DNA of 64,000 nt from Sphingomonas_B tabacisoli (GCF_042678385.1 NZ_JBHUDY010000001.1:1488001-1552000), one strand, 5' to 3'; positions 51,674 to 60,551 are shown, counted from the first letter of the stretch. Notes: a model not told the origin generated them from the sequence alone. Numbers and translations are program-made.

Positions 51674-52063
51674 ATGGCACGTGAACCGCAGCGCCTTCGC
51701 CGCCGCGAACGCAAGAACATCACCGCCGGCGTCGCGCATGTGAACGCCAGCTTCAACAACACGATGATCACCATCACCGACGCGCAGGGGAACGCGATTT
51801 CCTGGTCGTCGGCCGGCATGATGGGCTTCAAGGGCAGCCGCAAGTCGACGCCCTATGCCGCCCAGGTCGCCGCCGAAGACGCGGGCCGCAAGGCTGCAGA
51901 ACACGGCGTCCGCACGCTCGAGGTCGAAGTGAAGGGTCCGGGTTCGGGCCGCGAGAGCGCGCTTCGTGCGCTCCAGGCGGTCGGTTTCCAGATCACGTCG
52001 ATCCGCGACGTGACCTCGATCCCGCACAACGGCGTTCGTCCTTCGAAGCGCCGCCGCGTCTGA
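51674..52063 (+). CDS. rpsK: 30S ribosomal protein S11
   Basis: A 129-residue protein. NITAGVAHVNASFNNTMITITD and the C-terminal DVTSIPHNGVRPSKRRRV are signature segments. It lies between rpsM and rpoA as in most bacteria, but about 100 bases downstream of rpsM because of the hairpin-containing gap. Confidence 0.98.
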   Translation: MAREPQRLRRRERKNITAGVAHVNASFNNTMITITDAQGNAISWSSAGMMGFKGSRKSTPYAAQVAAEDAGRKAAEHGVRTLEVEVKGPGSGRESALRALQAVGFQITSIRDVTSIPHNGVRPSKRRRV

Positions 52064-52155
52064 TTGAACTTTTGCGCGGGCGAAACGCTTTCGCCTGCGC
52101 CGCTTTTTCCGGCGAAGAGCGTGCACCTCTTCGCCCTTACCCCGAGGGGAACACA

Positions 52156-53223
52156 GTGGCTGTCAACGCAAAGAACTGGCAGGAACTCAAGAAACCCACC
52201 GCGCTCGAAAAGCGCCCCGGCGGCGATACCCGCCGCAAGGGTACTTTCGTCGCCGAACCGCTGGAGCGGGGCTTCGGCCTGACGCTCGGCAACGCGCTGC
52301 GGCGCGTGCTGCTGTCGTCGCTGCAAGGTGCGGCGGTGACCTCGATCAAGATCGAGAACGTGCTTCATGAATTCTCGTCGCTGGCGGGCGTTCGCGAGGA
52401 CGTGACCGACATTGTGCTGAACGTGAAGCAGATCGCACTGCGCATGCAGGGCGAAGGCTCCAAGCGTCTTCAGCTCTCGGCGACCGGCCCGGCTGAAGTT
52501 ACCGCGGGCATGATCAACGTGTCCGGCGACATCGAGGTGATGAACCCCGATCTGGTCATTTGCCACCTCGATGAAGGCGCGACGCTCAACATGGAGCTGA
52601 CCGCCGAAGCCGGGAAGGGCTATGTGCCGGCGGCGAACAACCGCCCGGCCGATGCGCCAATCGGCTTGATCCCGGTCGACGCTCTGTTCTCCCCGGTCCG
52701 CCAGGTCGCGTACAAGGTGGAAAACACCCGCGTCGGCCAGGAACTGGACTATGACAAGCTGACGATCACCGTCGAAACCGACGGCACGATCACGCCCGAC
52801 GATGCGCTCGCCTATGCCGCGCGCATCCTGCAGGACCAGCTCCAGCTCTTCGTCCATTTCGACGAGGGCATGCCGGTCGCGCAGCCGGGCGCCATGATCG
52901 GCGTGGGCGCGTTGGCGCCGGCCGAGGCGGAGACCGACTCGAACCAGCTCAACCGCTACCTGCTCAAGAAGGTGGACGAGCTGGAGCTGTCGGTGCGCAG
53001 CGCCAACTGCCTGAAGAACGACAACATCATCTATATCGGCGATCTCGTTCAGAAGACCGAAGCCGAGATGCTCCGCACGCCGAACTTCGGCCGCAAGAGC
53101 CTCAACGAGATCAAGGAAGTCCTCAGCTCGATGGGCCTCCGTCTGGGCATGGAAATCCCCGGCTGGCCGCCCGAGAATATCGAGGAAATGGCCAAGAAGC
53201 TCGAACAGGATATTATGGGCTGA
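52156..53223 (+). CDS. rpoA: DNA-directed RNA polymerase alpha subunit
   Basis: A 355-residue subunit with an N-terminal dimerisation domain (EPLERGFGLTLGNALRRVLLSSL) and a C-terminal domain that contacts DNA and activators (FGRKSLNEIKEVLSSMGLRLGM). The GTG start at 52156 follows GAGGGG by 6-7 bases; an earlier in-frame start would add about 28 non-homologous residues. The length is close to that of alphaproteobacterial alpha subunits, though longer than the 329 of E. coli. A terminator follows directly; rplQ, usually the next gene, is absent. Confidence 0.97.
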   Translation: MAVNAKNWQELKKPTALEKRPGGDTRRKGTFVAEPLERGFGLTLGNALRRVLLSSLQGAAVTSIKIENVLHEFSSLAGVREDVTDIVLNVKQIALRMQGEGSKRLQLSATGPAEVTAGMINVSGDIEVMNPDLVICHLDEGATLNMELTAEAGKGYVPAANNRPADAPIGLIPVDALFSPVRQVAYKVENTRVGQELDYDKLTITVETDGTITPDDALAYAARILQDQLQLFVHFDEGMPVAQPGAMIGVGALAPAEAETDSNQLNRYLLKKVDELELSVRSANCLKNDNIIYIGDLVQKTEAEMLRTPNFGRKSLNEIKEVLSSMGLRLGMEIPGWPPENIEEMAKKLEQDIMG

Positions 53224-53245
53224 GGCCCAGGATACCGGATTATGG

Positions 53246-53271
53246 AAAGGCCGCCTTCGGGCGGCCTTTTT
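53246..53271 (+). terminator. Rho-independent terminator of the rpoA operon
   Basis: GGCCGCC, loop TTCG, GGCGGCC followed by TTTTT and preceded by AAA. It lies 23 bases after the rpoA stop and touches the end of convergent btuD, so it may work in both directions. Confidence 0.92.
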
Positions 53272-54034
53272 ATTGGGCGTGTCGCCCGCGCGGGATCAGG
53301 GAAGACCCGACACGCTCAAAGCCGATGCCATAAGCCTGTTCCAGCAGCTCCGGCTGAAGAACCGTCTCGGCGGCGCCGGCGGCAAGGAGACGGCCTTCCT
53401 TCAGCAACAGCACATCGTCCGCGATGCGGGCGGCGTGGCCGAGATCATGCAGCACGACGATGACGCCGCGCCCGCCTTGGGCAAATCCGTGCAGCCGCTC
53501 AAGCATGTCGACCTGATGCGCCGGATCGAGGCTGGAGAGCGGCTCGTCCGCCAGCAGCCAGTCGGGCTCGCCGGCCAGCACCCGGGCGAGCAGCACCCGC
53601 GCCCGTTCGCCGCCCGAAAGTTCGCCGGTCAGGCGGTCGGCAAAGGTGGTCGTGTCGGTCAGCGCCATTGCCAGCTCGACGGCGTCATGATCGGCTGCCG
53701 TCATGCCGGAAAAAGGCGAGCGGTGCGGCGCCCGGCCGAGTTCCACGACGGAACGGGCCGGGATGTTCCACGCAAGCTCGGCCGATTGCGGCAGATAGCC
53801 AAGCCGGCGGGCGCGAATGCGCGGATCCAGCTCTGTGATGTCTGTTCCATCCAGCGTCGCGCAGCCGCCGTCCGCCGGGATGAGCGCCAGAATGGCGCGG
53901 AGCAGGCTCGACTTGCCTGCCCCGTTGGGACCGAGAAGGGCGGTGACACGCCCCGACCTCAGTTCGGCGCTCACCCCGTCCAGAACCTTTCGCTTGCCGA
54001 GCCGCACTGTCAGATCGTCGATGGTCAGGCCCAT
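53270..54034 (-). CDS. btuD: ABC transporter ATP-binding protein for cobalamin (BtuD-like)
   Basis: A 254-residue ATPase of the iron-chelate/cobalamin importer family. Walker A GPNGAGKSS is at residues 35-43, the signature is ELSGGERAR, and Walker B is DWLLADEPLSSLD. It overlaps the permease gene by 10 bases. The cobalamin assignment rests on the operon and its riboswitch; by sequence alone it could serve heme or siderophores. Confidence 0.88.
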   Translation of the reverse strand: MGLTIDDLTVRLGKRKVLDGVSAELRSGRVTALLGPNGAGKSSLLRAILALIPADGGCATLDGTDITELDPRIRARRLGYLPQSAELAWNIPARSVVELGRAPHRSPFSGMTAADHDAVELAMALTDTTTFADRLTGELSGGERARVLLARVLAGEPDWLLADEPLSSLDPAHQVDMLERLHGFAQGGRGVIVVLHDLGHAARIADDVLLLKEGRLLAAGAAETVLQPELLEQAYGIGFERVGSSLIPRGRHAQ

Positions 54035-54999
54035 GCGTGGTGCCTCCGGAACCGCAGCAGCAGCGCGAAGAAGAACGGCGTGCCGAGCACGGCCATAGCG
54101 ATCCCGAGCCGTATTTCCTCGGCGCCCGGCGCCAGGCGGACCAGGCTATCCGCGAATAGCACCAGCGCCGCGCCGCCGAGCGAGGACGGAAGCAGCACGT
54201 CCGAGGGGCGCTGCCCGACCAGCGGGCGCACGAGATGCGGCACGATCAGTCCAACGAAGCCCACCACACCGGACACCGCGACGGCGCTGCCGACCGCGAG
54301 GCCAGTGCCCAGCGCGATCGCCGCCTGCAGTCGCCCCGCGCGGACGCCCAGGCTCCGCGCCGTTTCCTCGCCGAGGCTCAGCAGGTCGAGCGAGCGGCCA
54401 GTGGTCGCCAGCACCGCGCAGCCGACCGCCATGAAGGGAAGGGAGCGCATAGCGTCGTCCAGGCTGCGGTCGGTCAGCGCGCCCATCATCCAGTTCATCA
54501 CTTCGTTCATCGCAAACGGGTTGGGCGCGATGCTGATCAAGAAGGCGGTGAGAGACCCGGCAAGGCTCTGCAGCACGGTGCCTGCAAGGATGAAGGCCAG
54601 CGCGCTTCCCGATCGCCCGACCAGAAGCGCCAGCAGCAGCACTGATGCCGCCGCACCCGCCATCGCGCTGCCGAACAGGATCAGTGGCGCTCCGCCCAGG
54701 CCCAGCAGGATCGCGATCACTGCGCCGAGCCCCGCGCTCGACGAGACGCCGATCAGCGCCGGGTCGGCGAGCGGATTGCGCAGATACCCTTGCAACACTG
54801 CCCCCGACAGGCCGAGCACCGCGCCGATTGCGAGGCCGAGGATGGCGCGCGGCAGTCGCAGTTCGACGATGATCCACCAGCGCGGGTCGCCGCTGCTGCA
54901 GGCGGAGAGCGGCACCCAGACCTTCCCCGCGGCAAGCGACAGCGCAAAGCCGATCGCAACCAGCACCATCAGGCCGATAAGCACAGATGCGCGCCTCAT
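54025..54999 (-). CDS. btuC: FecCD-family permease for cobalamin (BtuC-like)
   Basis: A 324-residue permease with about ten membrane helices. LRLPRAILGLAIGAVLGLSGAVLQGYLRNPLADPALIGVS is the family motif region (GAVLQGYLRNPLADP), and GFVGLIVPHLVRPLVG is the coupling segment. The ATG at 54999 overlaps the btuF stop as ATGA. Confidence 0.9.
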   Translation of the reverse strand: MRRASVLIGLMVLVAIGFALSLAAGKVWVPLSACSSGDPRWWIIVELRLPRAILGLAIGAVLGLSGAVLQGYLRNPLADPALIGVSSSAGLGAVIAILLGLGGAPLILFGSAMAGAAASVLLLALLVGRSGSALAFILAGTVLQSLAGSLTAFLISIAPNPFAMNEVMNWMMGALTDRSLDDAMRSLPFMAVGCAVLATTGRSLDLLSLGEETARSLGVRAGRLQAAIALGTGLAVGSAVAVSGVVGFVGLIVPHLVRPLVGQRPSDVLLPSSLGGAALVLFADSLVRLAPGAEEIRLGIAMAVLGTPFFFALLLRFRRHHAWA

Positions 55000-55835
55000 G
55001 ACGCCACCTGCCGCCGGATCGCCGCCAGCCGCTGCATGGCCGGGACGATCGCGGGCCCGCCGCAATAGAAAAGCCGTTCCGGAAAACGGCCAATTGTAAC
55101 CTTTGCCTTCGAGGCTGCCAGCGCGCGGACGCGCAGCGCAACGCGGCGCCCTTCCTCGCCCGCACCCCGTTCGGGCGTCAGCACGACGCGCGGCGGGTGC
55201 GCGACGACATATTCGAGCGGCAGCACGCCGGTCTGGCGCACGCCATAGTCTGCGCTGGCGTTACGGAAACCGGCCCGGCCCAGCATGTCGTCGATCAGCG
55301 TGCCGCGGCCGTTCACCAGATTGCTGCCGCCGAGCCACAGCAAAGCCGATGGCTGCGTTGCGTCGGGCGGGGCGGCGTCGGCCACGGCGTGGTCGATCCG
55401 GCCGACCAATGCCTCGCCACGCTCCGGTGCGCCGACCGCCTTTGCGATGGCTCGAATCTGCGCCCGGTTTTCCTCGACGCTGGAAACGATGCCAAAGCTC
55501 GCGACGGGCAAGCCGAGCCGGCGATAGGCCGCCAGTGTCGCCGGGGCGGTGAAGCTGCTCGCCAACACTAGCCCCGGCTTCAGCGCGATCACCTCCTCAG
55601 CCGTTCCGCTTGTCGCCGGCAGGCGTCGGGCGAGATCAAGCGGCATCGAGGTGGAGCGCGGGTCTTGCGAATAGGCGCTGATCGCCGCGATCCGTTCCGG
55701 CGGCACGAGCTCGACCAAGATCGCGTCGAGACAGGGATTGGTGGAGACGATCCGATCGGATCGCCGGACGGGGGCCGGGCCGGCGCATCCGCAGGCAAGT
55801 GCGCATAGTGCCAGCCCCGCCACCCACAGCCTCAT
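54996..55835 (-). CDS. btuF: Cobalamin-binding periplasmic protein (BtuF-like)
   Basis: A 279-residue exported binding protein. A signal peptide with Cys residues near its end (LALCALACGC) suggests a lipoprotein, though the lipobox is not perfect. The BtuF/FecB-type fold follows with RIVSTNPCLDAILVELVPPERIAAIS and EEVIALKPGLVLAS. The ATG at 55835 overlaps the btuB stop as ATGA. It passes the ligand from the outer-membrane receptor to BtuCD. Confidence 0.86.
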   Translation of the reverse strand: MRLWVAGLALCALACGCAGPAPVRRSDRIVSTNPCLDAILVELVPPERIAAISAYSQDPRSTSMPLDLARRLPATSGTAEEVIALKPGLVLASSFTAPATLAAYRRLGLPVASFGIVSSVEENRAQIRAIAKAVGAPERGEALVGRIDHAVADAAPPDATQPSALLWLGGSNLVNGRGTLIDDMLGRAGFRNASADYGVRQTGVLPLEYVVAHPPRVVLTPERGAGEEGRRVALRVRALAASKAKVTIGRFPERLFYCGGPAIVPAMQRLAAIRRQVAS

Positions 55836-57718
55836 TGATACCGGAACCTCAGCCCAGCATAGGCCGCTCGGCCCTGCGTGCCATAGCCGAGCACCGTCTG
55901 ATACTTCTCGTCGAACAGATTCTCGACTCGCCCGTACAGCTCGAACCGGTCCGAAACCGGATAGCTCGCGCGCAGGTCGGCAAGCGCATAGCCGTCCAGC
56001 CGCACCCGCTGACCGAAATCGTTGCGGTCGATGCTGTCGGAGACCTGGCGCAACGTGCCTCCCAGCGAAAGCCCGACCGGCGTCTGCCAATCGGCGTTAA
56101 GCGCAAGGCTGCTCTTTGGGCGCCGCAGCAGGGTCTTGCCGAAATCGGCGCTGCCCGGCGTGCGGTTCTCGGCATCGACATAGGTGTAGGCGACGGCAAA
56201 GGTCAGCGTCTGCGTCGGCTTGATGCCGAGCGCGGCTTCGACGCCGCTGGCCCGCGCTCGCGCGATATTGTCGTAGGTGCCGAACGGCCGGGCGCCGCCC
56301 GCACAAATCGCGATGTCGGCGCGGCACGGCGTGAAGTCGATCTGGTTGCGCGTGCGACGATGGAAATAGGTCGCGGACGCAGTGAAGACGTCGCCGATCA
56401 GCCGCTGCTCGGCGCCCAAATCGAAGCTGCGGGCAGTCTCCGGCTTCAGTGCGGGATTGCCGAAGTCGGAGCGGAGCTGGAACAGCGTCGGGGCCTTGAA
56501 CCCTTCCGCATAGCTCGCGCGCACGATGGTGCGGCCCAGGTCCAGCGCCGCGTTGCCGCCGAAGCTGGTATGGCCGCCGAAATCGCGATGATCGTCGTAA
56601 CGCACCCCGCCGGTCAGCGTGAGCCGCGCGAACGACTTCACGATCAGCTCGCCCCAGCCGCTGTCGATGCCGGTGCGGAAAGTGGAGAAGCCATCGTTGA
56701 AGCGCGACCGTTCGCTTTCGGCGCCGAAAACGATCCGCGCCCAGTCGGTCGCCTTCAGATCCCCCTGATATTCGAATCGCTGCACGCGTCCTTTCGCCAC
56801 GAAGCTCGGCGCGTCGCCGAACGTCGGATCGAAATTGTCCCGGTGGACGTCGCCGATCGTAAAGGCTGCGCGATTGGACAGCGCGCCGAAAGTCGCGCGA
56901 ATGCCGGCATAGCCGAACAGTTCGCGGATTTTCGAAAATTCGGGCGTGTCAGCGAAAGTGAAATTGGGCGCGGGGAAGCCGTCGAGATCGGTGCGGCCGT
57001 GATCGTAATAGCCGCGCAGGTCGATCGCGATATCGTCGGTCAGCGAGATTTCGACGCGGCCGTTCGCAGCATAGCGCTCATAGCCGTCGCGCTCGGTGCC
57101 GACCGCCGCGGCCGAAATGCCGTCGGTGCGGAAATAGCCGCCGCCGAGCGACGCCGCGACCGGGCCGGCCGTGAAGCTGCCGTTCGCGACCGTCTCGGCT
57201 GTTCCGAACGAACCGCCTTCCGCGCGCGCGACGAGCGTCGGGTCCGAAGTGGGCCGCGCAGTGACGATGTTGACCACGCCGCCGATCGCCTGGCTGCCCC
57301 ACGGCACCGAGTTCGGCCCGCGCAACACTTCGATACGCTCGATATTGTCTGCGAGCAGGTTCGCAAAATCGAAGCCGCCGCCGGGCGAGGAGGGGTCGTT
57401 CAACTTGACGCCGTCGATCAGCACCAGCGTCTGCTCGGCCTCGGCGCCGCGGATGCGCAGGCCGGTGAAGCCGCCGACGCCTCCGTTGCGGGTGCCGGTG
57501 ACGCCCGGCGTCTGGGCGAGCAGGTCGGAGACGATCACCGTCTGGCGCTGTTCGATCAGATCGCGGTTCAGCACGGTCACCGCCTGACCGATCTCGGCCG
57601 CCGATTGCGGCGCGCGGGTTGCCGTCACGACGATTTCGTCCGTCGGAGCCGCGGCAAGAAGAGCAAGAATAAGAGGCATTTGTAGTCGTCCTTTCGCACA
57701 ACGGTTGATGCCGTTCAT
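55832..57718 (-). CDS. btuB: TonB-dependent cobalamin receptor (BtuB-like)
   Basis: A receptor of 628 residues from ATG 57718, or 615 from ATG 57679. The TonB box is EIVVTATR. The plug has LRIRGAEAEQTLVLIDGVKLND and LRGPNSVPWGSQAIGGVVNIVT, and a 22-strand barrel follows. The longer start is preferred because it adds Arg/Lys residues before the short hydrophobic segment MPLILALLAAA; the shorter start has an AAGGA motif 9 bases upstream. It is the first gene of the operon and follows the cobalamin riboswitch. A short hairpin (CGAAGGG/CCCTTCG at 57720-57735) just before the upstream ATG may mask its ribosome-binding site. Confidence 0.9.
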   Translation of the reverse strand: MNGINRCAKGRLQMPLILALLAAAPTDEIVVTATRAPQSAAEIGQAVTVLNRDLIEQRQTVIVSDLLAQTPGVTGTRNGGVGGFTGLRIRGAEAEQTLVLIDGVKLNDPSSPGGGFDFANLLADNIERIEVLRGPNSVPWGSQAIGGVVNIVTARPTSDPTLVARAEGGSFGTAETVANGSFTAGPVAASLGGGYFRTDGISAAAVGTERDGYERYAANGRVEISLTDDIAIDLRGYYDHGRTDLDGFPAPNFTFADTPEFSKIRELFGYAGIRATFGALSNRAAFTIGDVHRDNFDPTFGDAPSFVAKGRVQRFEYQGDLKATDWARIVFGAESERSRFNDGFSTFRTGIDSGWGELIVKSFARLTLTGGVRYDDHRDFGGHTSFGGNAALDLGRTIVRASYAEGFKAPTLFQLRSDFGNPALKPETARSFDLGAEQRLIGDVFTASATYFHRRTRNQIDFTPCRADIAICAGGARPFGTYDNIARARASGVEAALGIKPTQTLTFAVAYTYVDAENRTPGSADFGKTLLRRPKSSLALNADWQTPVGLSLGGTLRQVSDSIDRNDFGQRVRLDGYALADLRASYPVSDRFELYGRVENLFDEKYQTVLGYGTQGRAAYAGLRFRYQ

Positions 57719-57767
57719 GCGAAGGGAGCCCTTCGTCCGCCCGGTGCACCCCGCCCGGCCAGAGAAC

Positions 57768-57950
57768 AGCGGCGACAGGCAGGTCTCCTGGCTCCCGGGT
57801 CAGGGCCGGACGCGCCGCCTTCCCAAAGCCCTAATGGCTTCAGTGGCACAGTGGCGCGCCGGCTCGCCGGCTACAGTTGCGGGGGCAGCCGCGGCGTTAA
57901 ACCGCGTTCCCTTTCAAATCCCCTCTCGGGGAACCCGTCACAGGCGTGCG
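57768..57950 (-). promoter_or_regulatory. Cobalamin riboswitch
   Basis: On the minus strand the conserved pieces appear in order: ACGGGTTCCCCGAG, GAAAGGGAACGCGGTTTAA, CGGCTGCCCCCGCAACTGTA, CCACTG, GGGAAGGC and the B12 box GCCAGGAGACCTGCC. It lies about 50 bases upstream of btuB. Cobalamin binding should lower expression of the btuBFCD genes. Confidence 0.95.
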
Positions 57951-57996
57951 TTTAGGCCGCGTCCGTAATGACGGCAAGAGCGTCGTGCGGAAGGCA

Positions 57997-58197
57997 TCAG
58001 GAGCGCTTCTTGCTCGCGGCCTTCTTTTTCTGCGCCGGCGACTGCTTGTTGGACGCGCCGGCTTCGGAGAGGCCGATCGCCACCGCCTGCTTGCGGCTCG
58101 TCACTTTCTTGCCGGAGCTGCTTTTCAGATCGCCTTCCTTGAACTCGTGCATCACGCGTTCGACCTTGGCCTGCTGCGCCTTGGTTTCCCTTGCCAT
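57997..58197 (-). CDS. Small basic DUF6496-type protein
   Basis: A 66-residue protein, MARETKAQQAKVERVMHEFK followed by a Ser/Lys-rich part ending KKKAASKKRS. It resembles small proteins of unknown function placed in DUF6496. The Lys-rich tail recalls small nucleic-acid-binding proteins. It stands alone. Confidence 0.7.
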   Translation of the reverse strand: MARETKAQQAKVERVMHEFKEGDLKSSSGKKVTSRKQAVAIGLSEAGASNKQSPAQKKKAASKKRS

Positions 58198-58256
58198 TGC
58201 CGATCCTCCTCGAAGCGGGAATGGCGGAGCCGAAGCGAAGTTCCACAGGGACGATT

Positions 58257-58499
58257 ATGAGGGGAGAGGGGCCGCTGGTCGGTGGGTCGATCGTCGAGAT
58301 GGAAGCGATCGGGCCGGTGCCGCTCGTCGCGATGATCCTGGCGGATATGGGCGCGGACGTGGTCCGGCTGGTTCGGCCCCGCGCGCAGGCGACGGGCGGA
58401 TCGGCGCTGAACCACAGCCGCGCGACGGTCGAGGCGCGGACAGGGGTGGGGGATGCTGAGGTGCTGGGGGCGGCGGAGGCGGTAGGGCGGTGGAATTGA
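58257..58499 (+). pseudogene. Remnant of a CaiB/BaiF family CoA-transferase (alpha-methylacyl-CoA racemase-like)
   Basis: An 80-codon frame in which GGSIVEMEAIGPVPLVAMILADMGADVVRLVRP matches the N-terminus of CaiB/BaiF proteins (IGPVPLVAMILADMGADVVR is typical). The sequence then runs through SALNHSRATVEA and degenerates to a Gly/Ala-rich end with a stop. Full-length proteins have about 360-400 residues, so most of the gene, including the catalytic Asp, is missing. The downstream DNA begins another gene. Confidence 0.7.
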
Positions 58500-58553
58500 T
58501 TCCCCTCCTCTGAGGGGCTTGAGAATGTTCTTCATTTGTTCTAATCTTCACGA

Positions 58554-59627
58554 ATGAACCCGAGTCTCCGTCCTGCGCGCGGCGCGACGCTCAATCGGGA
58601 GAGCGGGCGCTTCAATCTGCCCGAGCGGGAGGCGGACGGGGACTGGCTGGACGCGCGCGCGCAGGTGGATGACGAGCCGCCGCCGTTACGCACTACGGTG
58701 ACGGTCGAGCACCCCAAGACGATCATCAACAAGAACGCCTCGCCCGACGTGCCGTTCGACCGCTCGATCAACGCCTATCGAGGGTGCGAGCATGGGTGCA
58801 TCTATTGCTTTGCGCGGCCGACGCATGCGTTTCACGACCTGTCGCCGGGTCTGGACTTCGAAAGCCGGCTGTTCGCCAAGCCCGACGCGCCGGCGCTGCT
58901 GCGCGCGGAGCTGATGAAGCCGGGCTATTCGCCACGCCCGATCGCTATGGGCACGAACACCGATCCCTATCAGCCGATCGAGGCGAAATGGCGGATCACG
59001 CGTGCCATCGTCGAAGTGCTGAGCGAATGCGATCATCCGTTTTCGATCACGACGAAGTCCGATCGGGTGACCCGGGACATCGACCTGCTCGGGCCGATGG
59101 CGGCAAAGGGCCTCACTGCGGTGGCGCTGTCGATCACCTCGCTCGATCCGAAGATCGCGCGCACGCTGGAGCCGCGCGCGCCGCATCCGGAGCGAAGGCT
59201 GGCCGCCGTGAAGAAGCTGTCCGAGGCTGGAATCCCAACGTTCGTGTCACTGGCGCCGGTGATCCCCGCCGTCACCGACCATGAGATGGAGCATATCCTG
59301 GAACGCGCGGCCGAGGCGGGGGCGCGGGCGGCCTTTTTCCTGCCCGTGCGGCTTCCCTATGAGGTGGCGCCCCTGTTCAAGGCCTGGCTGGAGGAGCATT
59401 TTCCCAATCGCGCCGGCAAGGTGATGTCCATCATCCACTCGATCCGCGGCGGCCGCGACAACGATCCGAATTTCTACACCCGCATGCAGGGGCAGGGTCC
59501 CTGGGCCGACCTGCTGCGCACGCGCTTCCACAAGACGTGCAGAAAGCTGGGGCTGAACAACGAGCGGTGGGAACTCAGGACGGACCTGTTCCGGCCGCCC
59601 GAAGGCGCGCAGATGCGGCTGTTGTGA
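58554..59627 (+). CDS. PA0069-type radical SAM protein
   Basis: A 357-residue protein with the iron-sulfur motif C78-x3-C82-x2-C85 (GCEHGCIYC). GTNTDPYQPIEAKWRITRAIVE is a family hallmark, and FITSLDPKIARTLEPRAP-like text (ITSLDPKIARTLEPRAPHPE) forms the middle of the barrel. Members resemble DNA repair photoproduct lyases but their reaction is not established. An in-frame ATG starts the family N-terminus. Confidence 0.88.
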   Translation: MNPSLRPARGATLNRESGRFNLPEREADGDWLDARAQVDDEPPPLRTTVTVEHPKTIINKNASPDVPFDRSINAYRGCEHGCIYCFARPTHAFHDLSPGLDFESRLFAKPDAPALLRAELMKPGYSPRPIAMGTNTDPYQPIEAKWRITRAIVEVLSECDHPFSITTKSDRVTRDIDLLGPMAAKGLTAVALSITSLDPKIARTLEPRAPHPERRLAAVKKLSEAGIPTFVSLAPVIPAVTDHEMEHILERAAEAGARAAFFLPVRLPYEVAPLFKAWLEEHFPNRAGKVMSIIHSIRGGRDNDPNFYTRMQGQGPWADLLRTRFHKTCRKLGLNNERWELRTDLFRPPEGAQMRLL

Positions 59628-59651
59628 GAGTTCGGCCGCTTGCGTCTGTAC

Positions 59652-59764
59652 CGTCACCCCGGCCCTGAGCCGGGGTCCCGCTTTCTCTACCTTCGATAAG
59701 CGCGGCCCCGTCTGTCCATTAGCAAGAGGGAAGAAGCGGGACCCGGCTCAAGGCCGGGGAGACG
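59652..59764. repeat. REP/BIME-like element (CGTCATGCCGG family), copy 3
   Basis: Both arms are of the CACCCCGGC type here: CGTCACCCCGGCCCTGAGCC on the left and CTCAAGGCCGGGGAGACG on the right, with CCCGCTTT and AGAAGCGGG facing inward around a longer centre of about 50 bases. It fills most of the gap after the radical SAM gene. Confidence 0.82.
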
Positions 59765-59841
59765 AAGAAGAAGAGAGCTAATTTCGCAATGTCCGCTTTC
59801 GACCCTTTGCGGACGTCAGGCAGGGCGCTAGTTGCTGCCAT

Positions 59842-60057
59842 ATGAGAGCAGTATCGCGGATATTCGGTGCGTTCTTTCTGGGGCTGGGCGGTGGGCTTGC
59901 CATCCTTTCCGCGACGATGATCCCGCAGCTATCTCACGCGCTTTATGACGAAAGCGTCGGCGGCCAACGAACGATCCTACTGTTGACGCCGCTTCTCCTC
60001 GCAGCGGCAGTCGGATGCATTTGGGTGTCGCTTAGGCTGTTCGATCGACGAGACTGA
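59842..60057 (+). CDS. Small two-helix membrane protein
   Basis: A 71-residue protein, not recognised. Two hydrophobic segments (FGAFFLGLGGGLAILSAT and TILLLTPLLLAAAVGCIWVSL) flank a short polar loop, and the ends are basic (MRAVSR and RLFDRRD). The ribosome-binding site is weak. It is convergent with ohrR. Confidence 0.55.
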   Translation: MRAVSRIFGAFFLGLGGGLAILSATMIPQLSHALYDESVGGQRTILLLTPLLLAAAVGCIWVSLRLFDRRD

Positions 60058-60089
60058 ACGACTGCTTCCCACCCAAAGCGGGCATTCGA

Positions 60090-60551
60090 TCAGACCCTTT
60101 CGACTTGGCCCTGTCCGCGTAGCAGGTTGTCGCGCAGGCGGGTGACGCTTTGCTGCACCTCCTCGAAATCGTCGCCGAGGCCGGTGGCTTCGACGAGGGT
60201 CGCGCCGATGTCCTTGTCCAGCACGCGGCGGCCGGCGGGCGTCAGCGTGACGCGGACCTGGCGTTCGTCGGCCGGGTCGCGGCGGCGAGTGATGAGGTCG
60301 GAGGATTCCAGCTTTTTCAGGATCGGGGTGAGCGTGTTCGATTCCAGGAACATCTTTTCGCCCAGCGCGCCGACGGTCTGGTCGTCCTGCTCGCCCAGCG
60401 CCACCAAGGCGATATATTGGGTGTAAGTGAGGCCGAGCTCGTCGAGCAGCGGCTTATAGGCGCGGCCGAACGCGAGGTTCGCCGAATAGACGGCGAAGCA
60501 CAGGAATTTTGACAGCGGCGGGGTGGGCCGTTCGCGCTTGGCAGGGGGCAT
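60090..60551 (-). CDS. ohrR: OhrR-type MarR family peroxide-sensing repressor
   Basis: A 153-residue winged-helix regulator. PPLSKFLCFAVYSANLAFGRAYKPLLDELGLTYTQYIALV carries the sensing Cys, C18 in KFLCFAVYS, as in OhrR. The wing is RRRDPADERQVRVTLT. Oxidation of the Cys by organic hydroperoxide should release DNA and induce ohr. The ATG at 60551 has GGAG 7 bases upstream; another ATG at 60557 is too close to it. It is divergent from ohr. Confidence 0.92.
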   Translation of the reverse strand: MPPAKRERPTPPLSKFLCFAVYSANLAFGRAYKPLLDELGLTYTQYIALVALGEQDDQTVGALGEKMFLESNTLTPILKKLESSDLITRRRDPADERQVRVTLTPAGRRVLDKDIGATLVEATGLGDDFEEVQQSVTRLRDNLLRGQGQVERV

